A DNA stretch of 64,000 bases from CAYYFX01 sp964471155 (GTDB taxonomy: Bacteria; ARS69): the NCBI GenBank assembly GCA_964471155.1, contig CAYYFX010000005.1:1-64000 (forward strand), written 5' to 3'. The position numbers and the translations under genes are program-made. The notes below the pieces were generated by a model. That model was not told where the DNA came from. It searched no databases and saw nothing but the letters and a program-made list of their open reading frames with translations. Of this stretch, positions 1-9,420 are shown piece after piece. The first letter of the stretch is position 1; each line of letters starts with the position of its first letter.

Positions 1-304
1 CCCGGTACCCCTCTCGCGGGCCTCTGCGCGCGAACGCACCGCGCCCTTCGGGCGCGTGGCGTGCGTGCTCGAACGCCCGCGACAGGGGCACCGCGGCACC
101 CGGCCCGTCCGGCACCGCGCCGCGCAGCGCATCGGACCGCTGGCATCCGACCGCTCACCGCCCCGGCTTGTGCATCGGAGGGCGGGACGTTAGCTTCCGG
201 ATCTCCACGTTCGGATCCGGAGCGCCGTCATCGAGACCATCCGTTCGCTGTACCCCTGGCTGCGGCCGTATCGGCGGCGACTGCTGATCGGCAGCGGCGC
301 CGTC

Positions 305-1996
305 GTGCTCACGAACGCGTTCGCGTCCGTGAGCCCCCTGCTGCTCAAGCGCGGCATCGACGCGCTGCAGGGTGGCGGCGGGCTGGACGCGGTGCGGCTG
401 TGGGCGCTGCTGCTGGTCGGCGCGGCGGCGGCGGACGGGGTGTTCCGGTACGTGCTGCGGAAGACGTGGATCGGCGTCTCCCGGGATGTGGAGTACGACC
501 TCCGCCGGCGCCTGTTCGGGCACGTGCAGCGGCTGCCCATGAGCTACCTCGGCCGGTTCGACGCCGGGGACCTCATGGCGCGCATCACCAACGACCTCAA
601 CGCCGTGCGGATGGCGCTGGGGCCGGGGCTGATGTACGCGGTGAACACGGCCGTGGTCCTGGCCTTCGCGCTGGCGCTCATGCTGCGCATCTCCCCGCAC
701 CTCACGCTCGTCGCGCTCGCCCCGCTGCCGCTGATCTCGGTGACCGTGCTGTTCGTCATGCGGCTCGTGCACGACCGGGCCACGCGCGTCCAGGAGGGCT
801 TCGCGTCGCTCACGACCGTCGCGCGGGAGAGCCTGGAGGGCATCCGCGTGGTGAAGGCCTTCCACCGCGAGGACGGCCAGCTCGCGGCGTTCGAGCGCGT
901 GAGCCGGGACTACTCCGAACGGAACCTCGCGCTCGCGCGCGTCCAGCGCCTGTTCCACCCGGCCATGGCGCTGTTCGGGGGCGCGGCCGCCGTGCTCGTG
1001 CTCTGGCGCGGCGGGACGATGGTCATGCACGACGCCATCACGCTGGGGTCCTTCGTGGCGTTCAGCGCCTACCTCGCCCTCCTGTTGTGGCCGATGGCGG
1101 CGCTGGGCTGGACCTTCGACCTCTTCCAGCGGGGCCGGGCCTCGTGGGCGCGGCTGCAGGAGCTGCTCGGCGCGGACACGGAGCCGTTCGCCGCCGGCGG
1201 CGCGGCGCCCGCCGGCGACGGCGAGATCCGCTTCGAGGGGGTCCGCCTGGCGCGCGACGGCCGGGAGGTCCTCCACGGGGTCGACCTCGTCGTGCCGGCC
1301 GGCAGCCTCACCGCGCTCGTCGGTCCCACCGGCTCCGGGAAGTCGTCGCTCGTCCGCCTGCTCGCGCGGCTGGAGGCGCCCACGTCCGGGCGCATCCTCC
1401 TGGACGGCGTGCCCCTCGAGGAGTGGGACCTCGCGGCGCTGCGCGGCGCGCTGGCCTTCGTGCCGCAGGACGCCTTCCTGTTCTCGGCGTCCATCGAGGG
1501 CAACGTCGCCCTCGGCCACGACGGCACGCCGCGCGACGCCGTGATCGACGCGGCGCGCATCGCCCACCTGGTGGACGAGGTGGAGACGTTCCAGGAGGGC
1601 TGGGAGACGATCGTCGGCGACCGCGGCATCACGCTCTCCGGCGGCCAGCGCCAGCGCGCCACGCTCGCCCGCGCCCTGGTCCGGCCGGCGCGCGTGCTCG
1701 TCCTGGACGACGCGTTCGCCGCGATGGACGTCCGCACGGAGGAGGGGATCCTGGACCGCATCGCGCCGGCGCTGCGGGAGCGCACGGTGCTGCTCGTGTC
1801 CCACCGCCTCAGCACGATCCGGCGGGCGGACCGCATCCTGTACCTGGAGCGGGGCCGCATCCTGGAGGAGGGCACGCACGACGAGCTCGTCCGGAAGGGC
1901 GGGCGCTACGCGACGTACATCCGCCGGCAGCGCCTGCTGGAGCGGCTGGCGAAGGACGATCCCGTCGCCGGCGCCGGCGCGGAGGACGCGGCGTGA
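305..1996 (+). CDS. ABC exporter half-transporter, degenerate-site subunit
   Basis: Membrane domain fused to a nucleotide-binding domain, as in multidrug/lipid exporters. The Walker A motif GPTGSGKSS is near residue 340 and the signature LSGGQ near 444. Walker B ends in LDD rather than LDE, so the catalytic Glu is Asp. That is typical of the degenerate site in heterodimeric exporters of the TM287/288 (LmrCD) type, and the following gene supplies the complementary half. The stop overlaps the next start (GTGA). The start is a problem: GTG 305 is the first usual start, but conserved family sequence (a WLRPYRRRLLIG-like stretch) lies in frame upstream from about base 230, after an in-frame TAG at 191. 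The true start may be a rare codon such as ATC 230. Function is certain as an ABC exporter; the substrate is unknown. Confidence 0.9.
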   Translation: MLTNAFASVSPLLLKRGIDALQGGGGLDAVRLWALLLVGAAAADGVFRYVLRKTWIGVSRDVEYDLRRRLFGHVQRLPMSYLGRFDAGDLMARITNDLNAVRMALGPGLMYAVNTAVVLAFALALMLRISPHLTLVALAPLPLISVTVLFVMRLVHDRATRVQEGFASLTTVARESLEGIRVVKAFHREDGQLAAFERVSRDYSERNLALARVQRLFHPAMALFGGAAAVLVLWRGGTMVMHDAITLGSFVAFSAYLALLLWPMAALGWTFDLFQRGRASWARLQELLGADTEPFAAGGAAPAGDGEIRFEGVRLARDGREVLHGVDLVVPAGSLTALVGPTGSGKSSLVRLLARLEAPTSGRILLDGVPLEEWDLAALRGALAFVPQDAFLFSASIEGNVALGHDGTPRDAVIDAARIAHLVDEVETFQEGWETIVGDRGITLSGGQRQRATLARALVRPARVLVLDDAFAAMDVRTEEGILDRIAPALRERTVLLVSHRLSTIRRADRILYLERGRILEEGTHDELVRKGGRYATYIRRQRLLERLAKDDPVAGAGAEDAA

Positions 1997-3771
1997 GCGG
2001 GCGCGCACGGGAGAGCCACTCCCGGGACGTGGCGCTCTCGCGGCGCTTCCTGCGCTACGTGCGCCCGCACTGGCCGAGCCTGGGCGGCGCGCTCCTGCTG
2101 CTGTTCGCCACGGGCGCGCTGGAACTGGCCGGTCCCTACCTCACGAAGATCGCCATCGACGAGGGGATCGCCGCCGGCGACACGGGGCGGCTGGCGCGGA
2201 CCTGCCTCCTCTTCCTCCTCGTGCTCGCCGCGGAGTTCGGCTGCGGCTACTTCCAGGACCTGCTCATGGTCCGCACCGGCCAGTCCGTGATGCGGGACCT
2301 CCGCCGCGACGTCTTCGCCCACATCCAGCGCATGGGCGTGGGCTGGTTCGACCGCAACCCGTCCGGCCGCGTGGTCACCCGGGTCACGTCGGACGTGGAG
2401 ACGCTGAACGAGCTGCTGACGTCCGGGCTCGTCACCATCCTGGCCGACGTGGTGACCCTCGCCGGCATCACGGCCGTCCTCCTCTGGATGAACGCGTCCC
2501 TCGCCGGCCTCGTGTTCATGATCCTCCCCTTCCTGGTGATCGCGTCGCTCGTGTTCCGGGACCGCGCCCGCCGCGGGTTCCGCGAGACCCGCGAGCAGGT
2601 CGCGCAGATGTCGGGCTTCCTGCAGGAGACGCTGTCCGGCATGGAGGTCGTGAAGCTGTTCGGCCGCGAGGCGGACAACGACCGCCGCTTCGACCGCCAC
2701 AACGCCGGCTGCCGCGACGCCTGGATCGACACGATCGAGGCCTTCGCCGTGTTCTTCCCGCTCGTGCAGCTCATGCTGTCCATCGCGCTGGCCGCGGTGC
2801 TGTGGGGCGGCGGCGTGCGCATCGTGGACGGCTCCCTGACGTTCGGGGAACTGGTGGCCTTCCTGCAGTACGTGCAGCGGTTCTTCGTGCCGCTGCGGGA
2901 CCTCTCCGAGAAGTACAACGTGCTGCAGGGGGCGCTGGCGGCGGCCGAGCGCATCTTCGGCATCCTGGACACGGAGGCGGCGGAGGACTTCGCGAAGCGC
3001 CGCGCGCTGGCGCCGGTGCGCGCGCTGCGCGGCGACGTGACCTTCGAGAACGTCTCCTTCCACTACGTGGACGGCGAGCCCGTGCTGCGCGACGTGTCGT
3101 TCCGCGTGCGCCCGGGCGAGCGGGTGGCGCTGGTGGGGGCCACCGGCGCCGGCAAGAGCACGGTCCTGTCGCTGCTGCTCGGGTTCCATGCGCCCACGTC
3201 GGGCCGGATCCTGGTGGACGGGCAGGACCTCGCGGGGCTGGATCCGCGCAGCGTGCGCGCGCGCGTGGGGACCGTGTCGCAGGACGTGTTCCTGTTCTCC
3301 GGCGACGTGGACTTCAACGTGCGCCTCGGCGACGAGACGATCCCGGAGGAGGCGGTCGCGCGGGCGCTGCAGGCGTCGCGCGCGGCGCACTTCGTGGAGC
3401 GCCTTCCCGCCGGGCGGGCGGAGCGCCTGGGCGAGCGCGGGCGGAACCTGTCGCAGGGCGAACGGCAGCTCCTGTCGTTCGCCCGCGCCCTCGCGCGCGA
3501 CCCCGACGTGCTGCTGCTGGACGAGGCCACGGCGTCCGTGGACTCCGAGACCGAGGGACTCGTCCAGGAGGCGCTGGGCGAGCTCCTGGCGGGCCGTACC
3601 TGCCTCGTGGTGGCCCACCGCCTCTCCACGGTGCTGGACGCGGACCGGATCCTGGTGCTGCACCGGGGCGAGCTCGTGGAGCAGGGCACGCACGCGGAGC
3701 TGGTCCGCGCGGGCGGGCTGTACGCGCGGCTGGTGGAGATCCAGTTCGGGGCGGATGAGGCCGCGGCCTGA
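1993..3771 (+). CDS. ABC exporter half-transporter, catalytic-site subunit
   Basis: 592 residues: six-helix exporter membrane domain followed by an ATPase domain. Walker A is GATGAGKST, Walker B is VLLLDEATASVD with the catalytic Glu present, the H-loop is AHRLST, and the signature is the deviant LSQGE. With the preceding subunit (LSGGQ signature but Asp at the catalytic position) this makes one competent and one degenerate ATP site, the pattern of TM287/288-type heterodimers. Start GTG 1993 overlaps the previous stop by the GTGA arrangement, so the pair is translationally coupled. A long open frame runs upstream through the first gene in this same frame, but it is a GC-rich shadow. Substrate unknown (drug, lipid or peptide). 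Confidence 0.92.
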   Translation: MSGRARESHSRDVALSRRFLRYVRPHWPSLGGALLLLFATGALELAGPYLTKIAIDEGIAAGDTGRLARTCLLFLLVLAAEFGCGYFQDLLMVRTGQSVMRDLRRDVFAHIQRMGVGWFDRNPSGRVVTRVTSDVETLNELLTSGLVTILADVVTLAGITAVLLWMNASLAGLVFMILPFLVIASLVFRDRARRGFRETREQVAQMSGFLQETLSGMEVVKLFGREADNDRRFDRHNAGCRDAWIDTIEAFAVFFPLVQLMLSIALAAVLWGGGVRIVDGSLTFGELVAFLQYVQRFFVPLRDLSEKYNVLQGALAAAERIFGILDTEAAEDFAKRRALAPVRALRGDVTFENVSFHYVDGEPVLRDVSFRVRPGERVALVGATGAGKSTVLSLLLGFHAPTSGRILVDGQDLAGLDPRSVRARVGTVSQDVFLFSGDVDFNVRLGDETIPEEAVARALQASRAAHFVERLPAGRAERLGERGRNLSQGERQLLSFARALARDPDVLLLDEATASVDSETEGLVQEALGELLAGRTCLVVAHRLSTVLDADRILVLHRGELVEQGTHAELVRAGGLYARLVEIQFGADEAAA

Positions 3772-3786
3772 TCCGGACGGGCGAAC

Positions 3787-3840
3787 GGGCCGGCCTCCCG
3801 TCCGGAGACCGGCCCGCCCGACGACCCGCCGTGCGGCGGG
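3787..3840. terminator. Two hairpins between convergent genes
   Basis: Two strong hairpins lie in the 75-base gap between converging genes. The first (3787-3815) pairs GGGCCGG with CCGGCCC and, after one mismatch, CTCC with GGAG. The second (3825-3840) pairs CCCGCC with GGCGGG around a GTGC loop. There is no clear T-run on either strand, so a bidirectional terminator is an inference from position and stability. Confidence 0.55.
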
Positions 3841-3846
3841 GGCTTC

Positions 3847-5439
3847 CTAGTCGACCACCACGACCTTGCGGGTGGCCACGCGATCCGTGTCCGCGACCCG
3901 GACGAAGTACACGCCGCCCGTCACGTCCCGGGTGGACCAGGTGACGGTCTCTGCCGTCGTCGTGCCGAGGTCCTGGACCAGCCGGCCGGCGATGTCGTGC
4001 ACCGTGACGCGCCGCGGCGTGGACGGCGACGGGCCCGCCATGCGGATGGCCGCCACGCGCGTCCCGCGGTCGAGCGACACGGCCACCTCCAGCGCGCGCG
4101 TCGCCGCGGCGTCGGGACCGTTGCTCGGCGCCTCCTTCCACGTCGGATCCGGCTGCATCGAGATCGTGTTCCGCGAGTTCAGCGAGAACACGTGGATGAC
4201 CGGCTTCCGGCGCCCCTCGTCGCCGTAGCGCTCCGTCACGTACAGGTACCCGTGCTCCGCGTCGTAGGCCACGCCGCCGGTGTGGATCTCGTACGTGCTC
4301 TCCGGCGCGATCATGTAGGGCGTGTAGTCCCAGGCGAGGTACGGCTGGATGTCCCAGGTCGTGAGCTGCCCGTTCATCACGCGCGCCATGTCGTCCGGGG
4401 AGTAGAACAGCATCAGGTTCCGGAAGTAGGACGCGTAGTACCCGCGGTTGGAGCCGCCGTAGCCGTTGGCCTCGCAGCCGCCCGGCCAGGTGGCGCACTC
4501 CTCCGGGGTGGTGCCGTCGGCCCAGCCGTACCAGCAGTCCCCGAACCCGCGCGTGCCCACGATGACCGCCGCGGACCGCTCGCCGTCGTCCAGCCAGGCC
4601 GCACCGTTCCAGGCGTCCGCCCAGCAGTGGTCGTCCACGCCGTCCTCGAGATCCAGGTCCTTGTAGTGCACCAGCAGGTCGGCGGTGAGCTCGGTCCCGG
4701 CCGGCGGCGGGTTGCCGTCCTGCCACGGACCGTAGGCCACGATCGCCGGCCCGGTGGCCACCTGCCCCTCCCGGTGCCGCCCGCACGCGAGCCGCTTGCC
4801 GCCCACGTGCTCGTTGGCCCAGTCCTCCGGGATCGCGAACACGTACTCGTTCGTGTTCAGGCAATCCACCTGGTCGTCCGTGCCCACGTACCACGGGCCG
4901 GCCGGCTGCGGGTTCGACAGGTCCAGGTTGATCCAGCCATGCGTGGTCCGGCGGTTGTACTGGTAGTGCTTGCCGAAGCTGATGTGCAGCTTCGCGGAGC
5001 TCATGCCGGGCTGCGCCGGCAGGTACTCGATGCCCTTCAACAGGTCGTCCGAGGAGCCCAGACCGCCGAGGATCCGCGTGGGATGCTGGATGATCTGCGC
5101 CACCGGGAGATCGTCGATGTCCACGGAGCGCACCGGCGCCGGGATCGAGATCTCGTACATCGGCGTCACCCAGTCGTGGCCCACGCCGAACAGCGAACCG
5201 GGGAAGCCGTCGGCGGCGCCGCCCGGATCACCCGCCGGGTAGTACGCCTCGATCCCCTTGCACCAGGAGAACAGGTCCGTCCACTGGCCCTCCAGCGTCT
5301 CCCCCTCCGTGGGGAGCCGGAAGGCCCCGAGGTACTCGATGTCATCCTCCCGAACGAGCCGCTCCGCCGCCGCCGGAGCGGCCAGCACCATCGCGTGACA
5401 CCACGCGACACCCGCCACCCACCGCATCACCTTGAGCAT
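3847..5439 (-). CDS. Secreted protein with FlgD-like C-terminal sorting domain
   Basis: 530 residues with an N-terminal signal peptide (hydrophobic stretch to about residue 25, ending APAAAE). A long Cys- and Trp-rich region contains repeated Gly-Trp and Asp motifs, with segments such as CWYGWADG and HTGGVAYD that suggest a beta-propeller-like or repeat fold. The last 80 residues match the FlgD-like / type-A-sorting-like domain (VTVHDIAGRLVQDLG, then GGVYFVRV). Start ATG 5439 has a GAGGGG ribosome-binding site. Probably exported to the cell surface or outside. No enzymatic motif recognised; two other proteins in the window share the same C-terminal domain type. Confidence 0.75.
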   Translation of the reverse strand: MLKVMRWVAGVAWCHAMVLAAPAAAERLVREDDIEYLGAFRLPTEGETLEGQWTDLFSWCKGIEAYYPAGDPGGAADGFPGSLFGVGHDWVTPMYEISIPAPVRSVDIDDLPVAQIIQHPTRILGGLGSSDDLLKGIEYLPAQPGMSSAKLHISFGKHYQYNRRTTHGWINLDLSNPQPAGPWYVGTDDQVDCLNTNEYVFAIPEDWANEHVGGKRLACGRHREGQVATGPAIVAYGPWQDGNPPPAGTELTADLLVHYKDLDLEDGVDDHCWADAWNGAAWLDDGERSAAVIVGTRGFGDCWYGWADGTTPEECATWPGGCEANGYGGSNRGYYASYFRNLMLFYSPDDMARVMNGQLTTWDIQPYLAWDYTPYMIAPESTYEIHTGGVAYDAEHGYLYVTERYGDEGRRKPVIHVFSLNSRNTISMQPDPTWKEAPSNGPDAAATRALEVAVSLDRGTRVAAIRMAGPSPSTPRRVTVHDIAGRLVQDLGTTTAETVTWSTRDVTGGVYFVRVADTDRVATRKVVVVD

Positions 5440-5942
5440 GGAAACCCCTCTTCGAACGCTGGATGCACACGCCTAGCCGGCGTACCGCGCCCCGTCGGGG
5501 GCGGAGGGCGGCACGCGGGCGCTGCTTGGATTGACCTCCGAAGGGAGGTCGCGGCGGGTAATGCAAGAAGAGGTCCCGAAGACGACCCGGAACCCCGCTG
5601 TTCGCGGAGGCGCGTCGACGGCCGGCAAGGACGGTCACGGAACCCGCTTCACTCGCTACTCGAATCGTCCGGGTGCAAGTGCTTGTCCCGGGCCACACAC
5701 GGTGCGCTCCGGCGCCGGTGTTCCGCGGGGACGCTCCGTCCTGTTCGTGCACTGCGCAGCGCCGTTCCTCGCCGGCACAGCAGGCGCACGGCGCGGGCGG
5801 GATCGCGGCTCCTCGTGCGGGCGCCGCTGCCATCGGTAAATCTTGCGGGCGAAGTGAAAACTTGGGAGAAGGAGCGCGCGCGCGAACGCGCGAGTGCGCA
5901 CGCCGTGCGCAGCGGTCGGCCCGGTTCGCCGCGGGGGAGGAT
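5440..5942. other. Intergenic region between divergent genes, no gene recognised
   Basis: About 500 bases separating the minus-strand secreted-protein gene from the plus-strand DUF2064 gene. Open frames here are short and have no protein-like composition. The part near 5868-5905 is rich in alternating CG (gcgcgcgcgcg). I saw no convincing promoter hexamer pair, tRNA or riboswitch. It presumably holds the two divergent promoters. Confidence 0.5.
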
Positions 5943-6638
5943 GTGACCCGTTCCAGTCTCGTCGTGTTCGCGAAGGTGCCGCGCGCCGGCTCGGTGAAGA
6001 CGCGCCTCGTGCCGCCGCTCACCGCGGACCAGGCCGCGGCGCTCGCCGCGGCATTCCTCGACGACCTCGCCGAGCGGCTTCCCGGCGCCGCGCACCGGCT
6101 CGTGCTCGCGCTGCCCGGCTCCCCCACCGCCGCCGACGCCGAGGCGTGCGCGCGCTGGACCGCGCGCGGCTTCGCGCTCGCGGCGCAAGAGGACGGCGAT
6201 CTCGGGGCGCGCCTCGCCCGCGTGATCGCGCGGGAGTTCGCCGGGGATCACGGGCCGGTGGCCGTGCTCGGGTCGGACCACCCGCACGTTCCGCTGCGTG
6301 CGGTGCGCGGCGCGCTGGCCGCGGCGGGCCGCGGCGGCGCGGCGTGGATCAGGACGGCCGATGGGGGGTTTGCACTGCTGGCGCTGCCCCGCCCCATCCC
6401 GGAGCTGTTCCGGGAGGTGCCGTGGAGCACCGCGGGCGTGGCCGGGGCCGTGCTCGCGAATGCGGCCGCCGCCGGGGTGTCGCTCGAGGACTTCGGCCCC
6501 ACCTTCGACCTCGACACGGCCGCGGACCTCGAGCGCCTGCTTGCGGAGCCGGCGCACTCGCGCGAATGTCCCGCCACGTGGCGGCTGCTGTCGGGGTTCG
6601 GGCCGCTCCGGGACGCGAGGAGAGGTGGACATGGCTGA
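5943..6638 (+). CDS. TIGR04282/DUF2064-family glycosyltransferase-like protein
   Basis: 231 residues of the DUF2064 family, GT-A-like nucleotidyl/glycosyl transferases (some linked to arsenosugar synthesis). Seen features: the N-terminal FAKVPRAGSVKTRL motif for nucleotide binding, a GSDHPHVP segment in place of the usual G(T/S)DxP, and DGGFALLALPRP followed by PWST near the C-terminal half. GTG 5943 is chosen because GGGGGAGG sits just upstream and the family begins here; the open frame itself extends further upstream. The stop overlaps the start of the AsmA-like gene by 8 bases, so the two are coupled. Substrate unknown. Confidence 0.85.
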   Translation: MTRSSLVVFAKVPRAGSVKTRLVPPLTADQAAALAAAFLDDLAERLPGAAHRLVLALPGSPTAADAEACARWTARGFALAAQEDGDLGARLARVIAREFAGDHGPVAVLGSDHPHVPLRAVRGALAAAGRGGAAWIRTADGGFALLALPRPIPELFREVPWSTAGVAGAVLANAAAAGVSLEDFGPTFDLDTAADLERLLAEPAHSRECPATWRLLSGFGPLRDARRGGHG

Positions 6639-9378
6639 GGGACGGCGGGTCGGGAAGTGGGTCCGGGTGCTGGTCGCGCTGGTCGTGCTGGTCGCCGGCG
6701 CCGCGTTCGCCCTGCGCATGGTCTTCACGGAGGAGCGGCTGCGCGCGGAGCTGGAGAACGCCGGCACGAAGGCGCTCGGCACGGACGTGACCCTGGAGAG
6801 CGCGAAGCTCTCGCTGCTGCCGCCGTCCGTGGTGCTGGGCGGCCTGCGCGTGGCCGGCGTCGCCGAGGGGGACCCGCCGCTGCTCACGCTCGCGCACGGC
6901 CGCGCGCGGCTGGAGCTGGGACCCCTGTTCGGCGGGCGCGTGGTGGTGAGCCGGCTCCGCTTCGAGTCGCCGCACGTCGCGCTGCGCCGCGACGTGAACG
7001 GTGTCGCGCTGCCCGCGGCGCTCGCGCCCCCGGCGGACGCGACCGGCGCTCCCGCGCGCGGCGGCGCCGGCGGACGCGGAGCCGCGGACGCGGTGATCGA
7101 GCGTCTCGAGATCGCGGACGGCACGCTGGACCTGACCGGGGCGGATCCGGCGCAGTCGGTCACCGTGCGGGGCATCGACCTGGCCGCGCGGCTCGCGCTG
7201 ACGGAGGGCGGCGACCGGCTCCGCACGGACGGCACGCTGGAGCTCGCGAAGCTCGATCTCGCCGCGCTGGCCGCGTACCGCGAGACGATGGACCGGCTGT
7301 CCCCCCGCGTGGAGTTCGCGCTGGACTACCACAAGGCCGAGGGGACGCTGGACCTGCCGGGCGTCCGGCTGGTGGCCGGCCCGATGGACCTCTCGGGGCA
7401 AGGCCGCCTCGAGGGATTGCCGGACGCGCCGCGCATCCGGTTCGACATCGAACCGTCCACCGTGCAGCTCGAGGAGCTCCTGCCGCTGATCCCTCCGGCG
7501 CTCGTGCCTCCGGGGCGCACCCCGCGGGCGCAGGGCCCGGTGCAGCTCGCCGCGCACGTGGAGGGTCCGCTCGCGGAACCGGATGCACCGCCCTCCGTCC
7601 TGCTCTCCCTCGGGTTCGGCGGCGCCGATCTCGGCATGGAGGGCTTCGCGCTCGGGCTCACGGACGTGCGCGGCGACGTCGCGGTCGCCGACACGGCGGT
7701 GACGCTGCGCGACCTGACGGCGTCGCTCGGCGACGGGTCGTTCGCGGTGGACGGGCGCATCGCCGGCCCCGCCGCGCCGGACTCGGGCGCGATGGACCTG
7801 CACGTCACGTCCGCGCTGGACCTCGCGCTGCTCGGGCAGGCGGGGTTCGTTCCCGAAGGCACCGAGGTGGCCGGGCGGCTGGACGCGGACGTGCGCGTCG
7901 TCACGCCGGGTGCCGATCCGCAGCAGGCGCGCCTGGCCGGGACCGTGACGCTGGCGGACGGCCGGATGACCTCGCCGGACCTCGCGGTGCCGCTCCGGGA
8001 CCTGGCCGCGCGCGTGGAACTGGACGGTTCGTCCGCCATCCTGCACGAGGTATCCGGCGCGCTCGGGAGCAGCGTGTTCCGCGGCGAGGGCCGCGTGGAC
8101 GACGTGCTCGCGAAGGAGCCGCGCATCACGCTCCGCGGCACGTCGCCGCGGCTGGACCTCGCGGAGCTGGCCCCGGCCGACTCGCTCGCCGCGGGGTCGG
8201 CCGCCGGGAACGGCGCCGCCGCCGGGAGCGGGCCGGACTCCCTCCCCGCCCTGATCCCGCCGCTCGCGCCGATCCGCGCGCACCTGGAGCTGACCGTGGA
8301 CTCGCTCCTGGCCCCGGAGACCGCGTTCTCGGGCACGGTGCTGCGGGCGGACCTGGCGAACGGCCAGGCGGATGTGGACGCGCGCGTCGCGGGCGCGTCC
8401 TTCGGCCAGGGCGGCGTGACGCTCACGAGCCTCACGGGCGAGGGCGTGATCCGGGACGGGCGCTTCACCGGGACCTTCCGTGCCCCGGGCGGCGAGGCGT
8501 ACAAGCTCCCGCTGGGCGCCGTGGACGGCCGGATCGACGTGACCGGGCGGACCGTCACGGTGGACGACGTGTCGGCGGCGCTCTTCTCGGGGAGCGTGGA
8601 AGGCGGCGCCGTCGTCGACCTCGCCGACCCGCGCGCCCCGGAGTTCACGATCGATTCCGCGGCGCGGGGGCTGGAGGCGAACGACCTCGTCTCCGCGCTC
8701 ACGCCGGCCGACGGCGTGCTGCACGGCACGCTGGACCTGCAGTCGCACTTCACGGGCCGGGGCGTCGAGCCGGCGGCGATCGCGCAGAGCCTCGTGGCCG
8801 AGGGCGTGTTCAACGCCGCGGGAGGGCGCCTGGCGCACGGGCCGCACACGCAGGCGCTCTGGAACGCGTTGAAGCTGGACGAGAGGAAGGCGATCGACTT
8901 CCGCGCGCTGGCGGCGCCCTTCTCGATCCGCGGCGGCAAGCTGAACACGGAGAACCTGCGCATCGAGAGCACCGACGCGATCTGGCAGGCGAACGGCGCG
9001 ATCGGCTTCGACGGCGTGATGGACTACACGGTGCAGGTGGAGCTCGGCGATGCGCTGGCCGGGGAGTTCCGCCGGCGGGCCGGCGGGGAGATCGCGAAGC
9101 TCCTCGCGGGGGACTCCGGGAAGATCACCCTGGACCTGCACCTGTCGGGCCCGGCCACGGGTCCGCAGGTGTCCCTGGACACGTCGAAGCTCGCCGAGCG
9201 CATGCGCCGGAACGCGGCCGGGCAGCTTCAGAAGGAGCTGGAGTCGGCGAAGGACAAGCTGCTGCAGAATCTCGGGGTCGGCGCCGCGGGGGACAGCACG
9301 ACCGCGGGCGCGGACTCCGCCCAGGCGCCGCCTCCGAAGCTGGAGGACGCGCTCAAGGGACTGCTGAAGCGGAAGTGA
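6631..9378 (+). CDS. AsmA-family inner-membrane/periplasmic protein
   Basis: 915 residues. A single N-terminal membrane helix (about residues 10-30) is followed by the AsmA-type beginning (FTEERLRAELENAGTKALGTDVTL-like) and a long repetitive beta-rich periplasmic region. The C-terminal part (around residues 750-880) resembles the AsmA-like C-terminal region. This family belongs to the repeating beta-groove lipid-transfer proteins that act between the inner and outer membrane; a role in lipid or outer-membrane biogenesis is inferred. Start ATG 6631 has an AGGAGAGG site and overlaps the preceding gene. The tail is Lys/Gln-rich with a possible short coiled coil. Confidence 0.85.
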   Translation: MAEGRRVGKWVRVLVALVVLVAGAAFALRMVFTEERLRAELENAGTKALGTDVTLESAKLSLLPPSVVLGGLRVAGVAEGDPPLLTLAHGRARLELGPLFGGRVVVSRLRFESPHVALRRDVNGVALPAALAPPADATGAPARGGAGGRGAADAVIERLEIADGTLDLTGADPAQSVTVRGIDLAARLALTEGGDRLRTDGTLELAKLDLAALAAYRETMDRLSPRVEFALDYHKAEGTLDLPGVRLVAGPMDLSGQGRLEGLPDAPRIRFDIEPSTVQLEELLPLIPPALVPPGRTPRAQGPVQLAAHVEGPLAEPDAPPSVLLSLGFGGADLGMEGFALGLTDVRGDVAVADTAVTLRDLTASLGDGSFAVDGRIAGPAAPDSGAMDLHVTSALDLALLGQAGFVPEGTEVAGRLDADVRVVTPGADPQQARLAGTVTLADGRMTSPDLAVPLRDLAARVELDGSSAILHEVSGALGSSVFRGEGRVDDVLAKEPRITLRGTSPRLDLAELAPADSLAAGSAAGNGAAAGSGPDSLPALIPPLAPIRAHLELTVDSLLAPETAFSGTVLRADLANGQADVDARVAGASFGQGGVTLTSLTGEGVIRDGRFTGTFRAPGGEAYKLPLGAVDGRIDVTGRTVTVDDVSAALFSGSVEGGAVVDLADPRAPEFTIDSAARGLEANDLVSALTPADGVLHGTLDLQSHFTGRGVEPAAIAQSLVAEGVFNAAGGRLAHGPHTQALWNALKLDERKAIDFRALAAPFSIRGGKLNTENLRIESTDAIWQANGAIGFDGVMDYTVQVELGDALAGEFRRRAGGEIAKLLAGDSGKITLDLHLSGPATGPQVSLDTSKLAERMRRNAAGQLQKELESAKDKLLQNLGVGAAGDSTTAGADSAQAPPPKLEDALKGLLKRK

Positions 9379-9420
9379 CGCGCCGCGGGGCGACCCGGGT
9401 GCCGACCTCGGACCGGGAGA

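Noticed and set aside
155..2008. Long antisense open frames opposite most genes (for example 155-2008, 13233-16769, 54036-57884 on the minus strand)
   Set aside because: Arg/His/Gly-rich low-complexity translations, typical antisense shadows in very GC-rich DNA; the opposite strand holds a clear family protein.
61..3771. Open frame of 1236 codons across both ABC subunits
   Set aside because: Its first half is a GC-rich shadow of the first subunit in another frame. Only the part from GTG 1993 has ABC motifs.
5868..5912. CG-alternating stretch as a regulatory or Z-DNA element
   Set aside because: Expected by chance at this GC content; no repeat or dyad of note.
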